Shown: positions 14,384 to 14,419 of the stretch, piece by piece
How positions within the stretch are numbered: position 1 is the first letter of the stretch
How the letters are laid out: the number at the start of each line of letters is the position of its first letter
Assembly (NCBI GenBank): GCA_965652545.1
Contig: CBFGWV010000106.1
Span: forward strand, 1 to 14,419
Direction: 5' to 3'
Length of the DNA stretch: 14,419 nt
Origin: CBFGWV01 sp965652545
GTDB lineage: Bacteria > Pseudomonadota > Gammaproteobacteria > Competibacterales > Competibacteraceae
Position numbers and translations under genes: made by a program
The notes under the pieces: generated by a model
Databases searched by the model: none
What the model was told of the DNA's origin: nothing
What the model saw: the letters and a program-made list of their open reading frames with translations, nothing else

Positions 14384-14419
14384 TCAGGTCAGAAGCCCGG
14401 CCAGTGCGGCAAACACAAT
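14384..14419 (-). CDS. Possible C-terminal end of a minus-strand gene (partial)
   Basis: Read on the minus strand from the window edge, eleven codons give a hydrophobic tail IVFAALAGLLT followed by TGA at 14386-14384. This would suit the end of a membrane protein convergent with ndh, with the palindromic repeat between the two 3' ends. Eleven residues are too few to show that it is coding, and chance is a real alternative. Confidence 0.25.
   Translation of the reverse strand: MVFAALAGLLT

Overview
The window reads as a chromosomal segment of a GC-rich gammaproteobacterium that makes polyhydroxyalkanoate (PHA). The evidence is a class I PHA synthase preceded by a phasin gene, a MoxR/DUF58/TgpA set as in Pseudomonas and relatives, AcpH, an M1 aminopeptidase N of the enterobacterial type, and a type II NADH dehydrogenase. 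The phasin-synthase order resembles that known from Halomonas and other marine or halophilic gammaproteobacteria. The genus cannot be fixed from this sequence alone. I see no phage genes, transposase, CRISPR array, tRNA or rRNA.

The left two thirds (about 133-10366) lie on the minus strand. In transcription order they are a gamma-carbonic anhydrase-like gene, then a tight run of moxR-type AAA+ ATPase, DUF58 protein, tgpA transglutaminase, acpH and pepN. The junctions in that run are 3 bp, an ATGA overlap, an ATGA overlap and 2 bp. The run is followed by phaP and phaC. phaP has a good sigma70-type promoter and a TGCA-type operator candidate over its predicted transcription start. A perfect 19-bp inverted repeat separates phaP from phaC.

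The right third (10790-14218) lies on the plus strand: alanine dehydrogenase (ald), a dimethylargininase-type amidinotransfer hydrolase (ddaH) 52 bp downstream, and ndh. A 423-bp intergenic region separates the divergent halves. An imperfect hairpin spans the ald-ddaH gap and reaches the ddaH Shine-Dalgarno. A 65-bp palindromic element with CTAG at both tips lies between ddaH and ndh.

The most interesting non-coding signal is a 62-bp repeat present at both ends of the window (1-62 and 14290-14351), in direct orientation, with four differences. Two of the four form a compensatory base-pair change in a small stem, which suggests selection on structure. The right copy sits inside a 28-bp outer inverted repeat, giving a possible three-way-junction fold.

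Functionally the segment mixes envelope or proteostasis genes (MoxR-DUF58-TgpA, PepN), acyl-carrier-protein turnover (AcpH), carbon storage (PhaP, PhaC) and redox or nitrogen metabolism (Ald, DdaH, NDH-2). The genes are recognisable housekeeping or accessory families. No unknown protein system is evident, and the novelty lies in the repeats and intercistronic structures.
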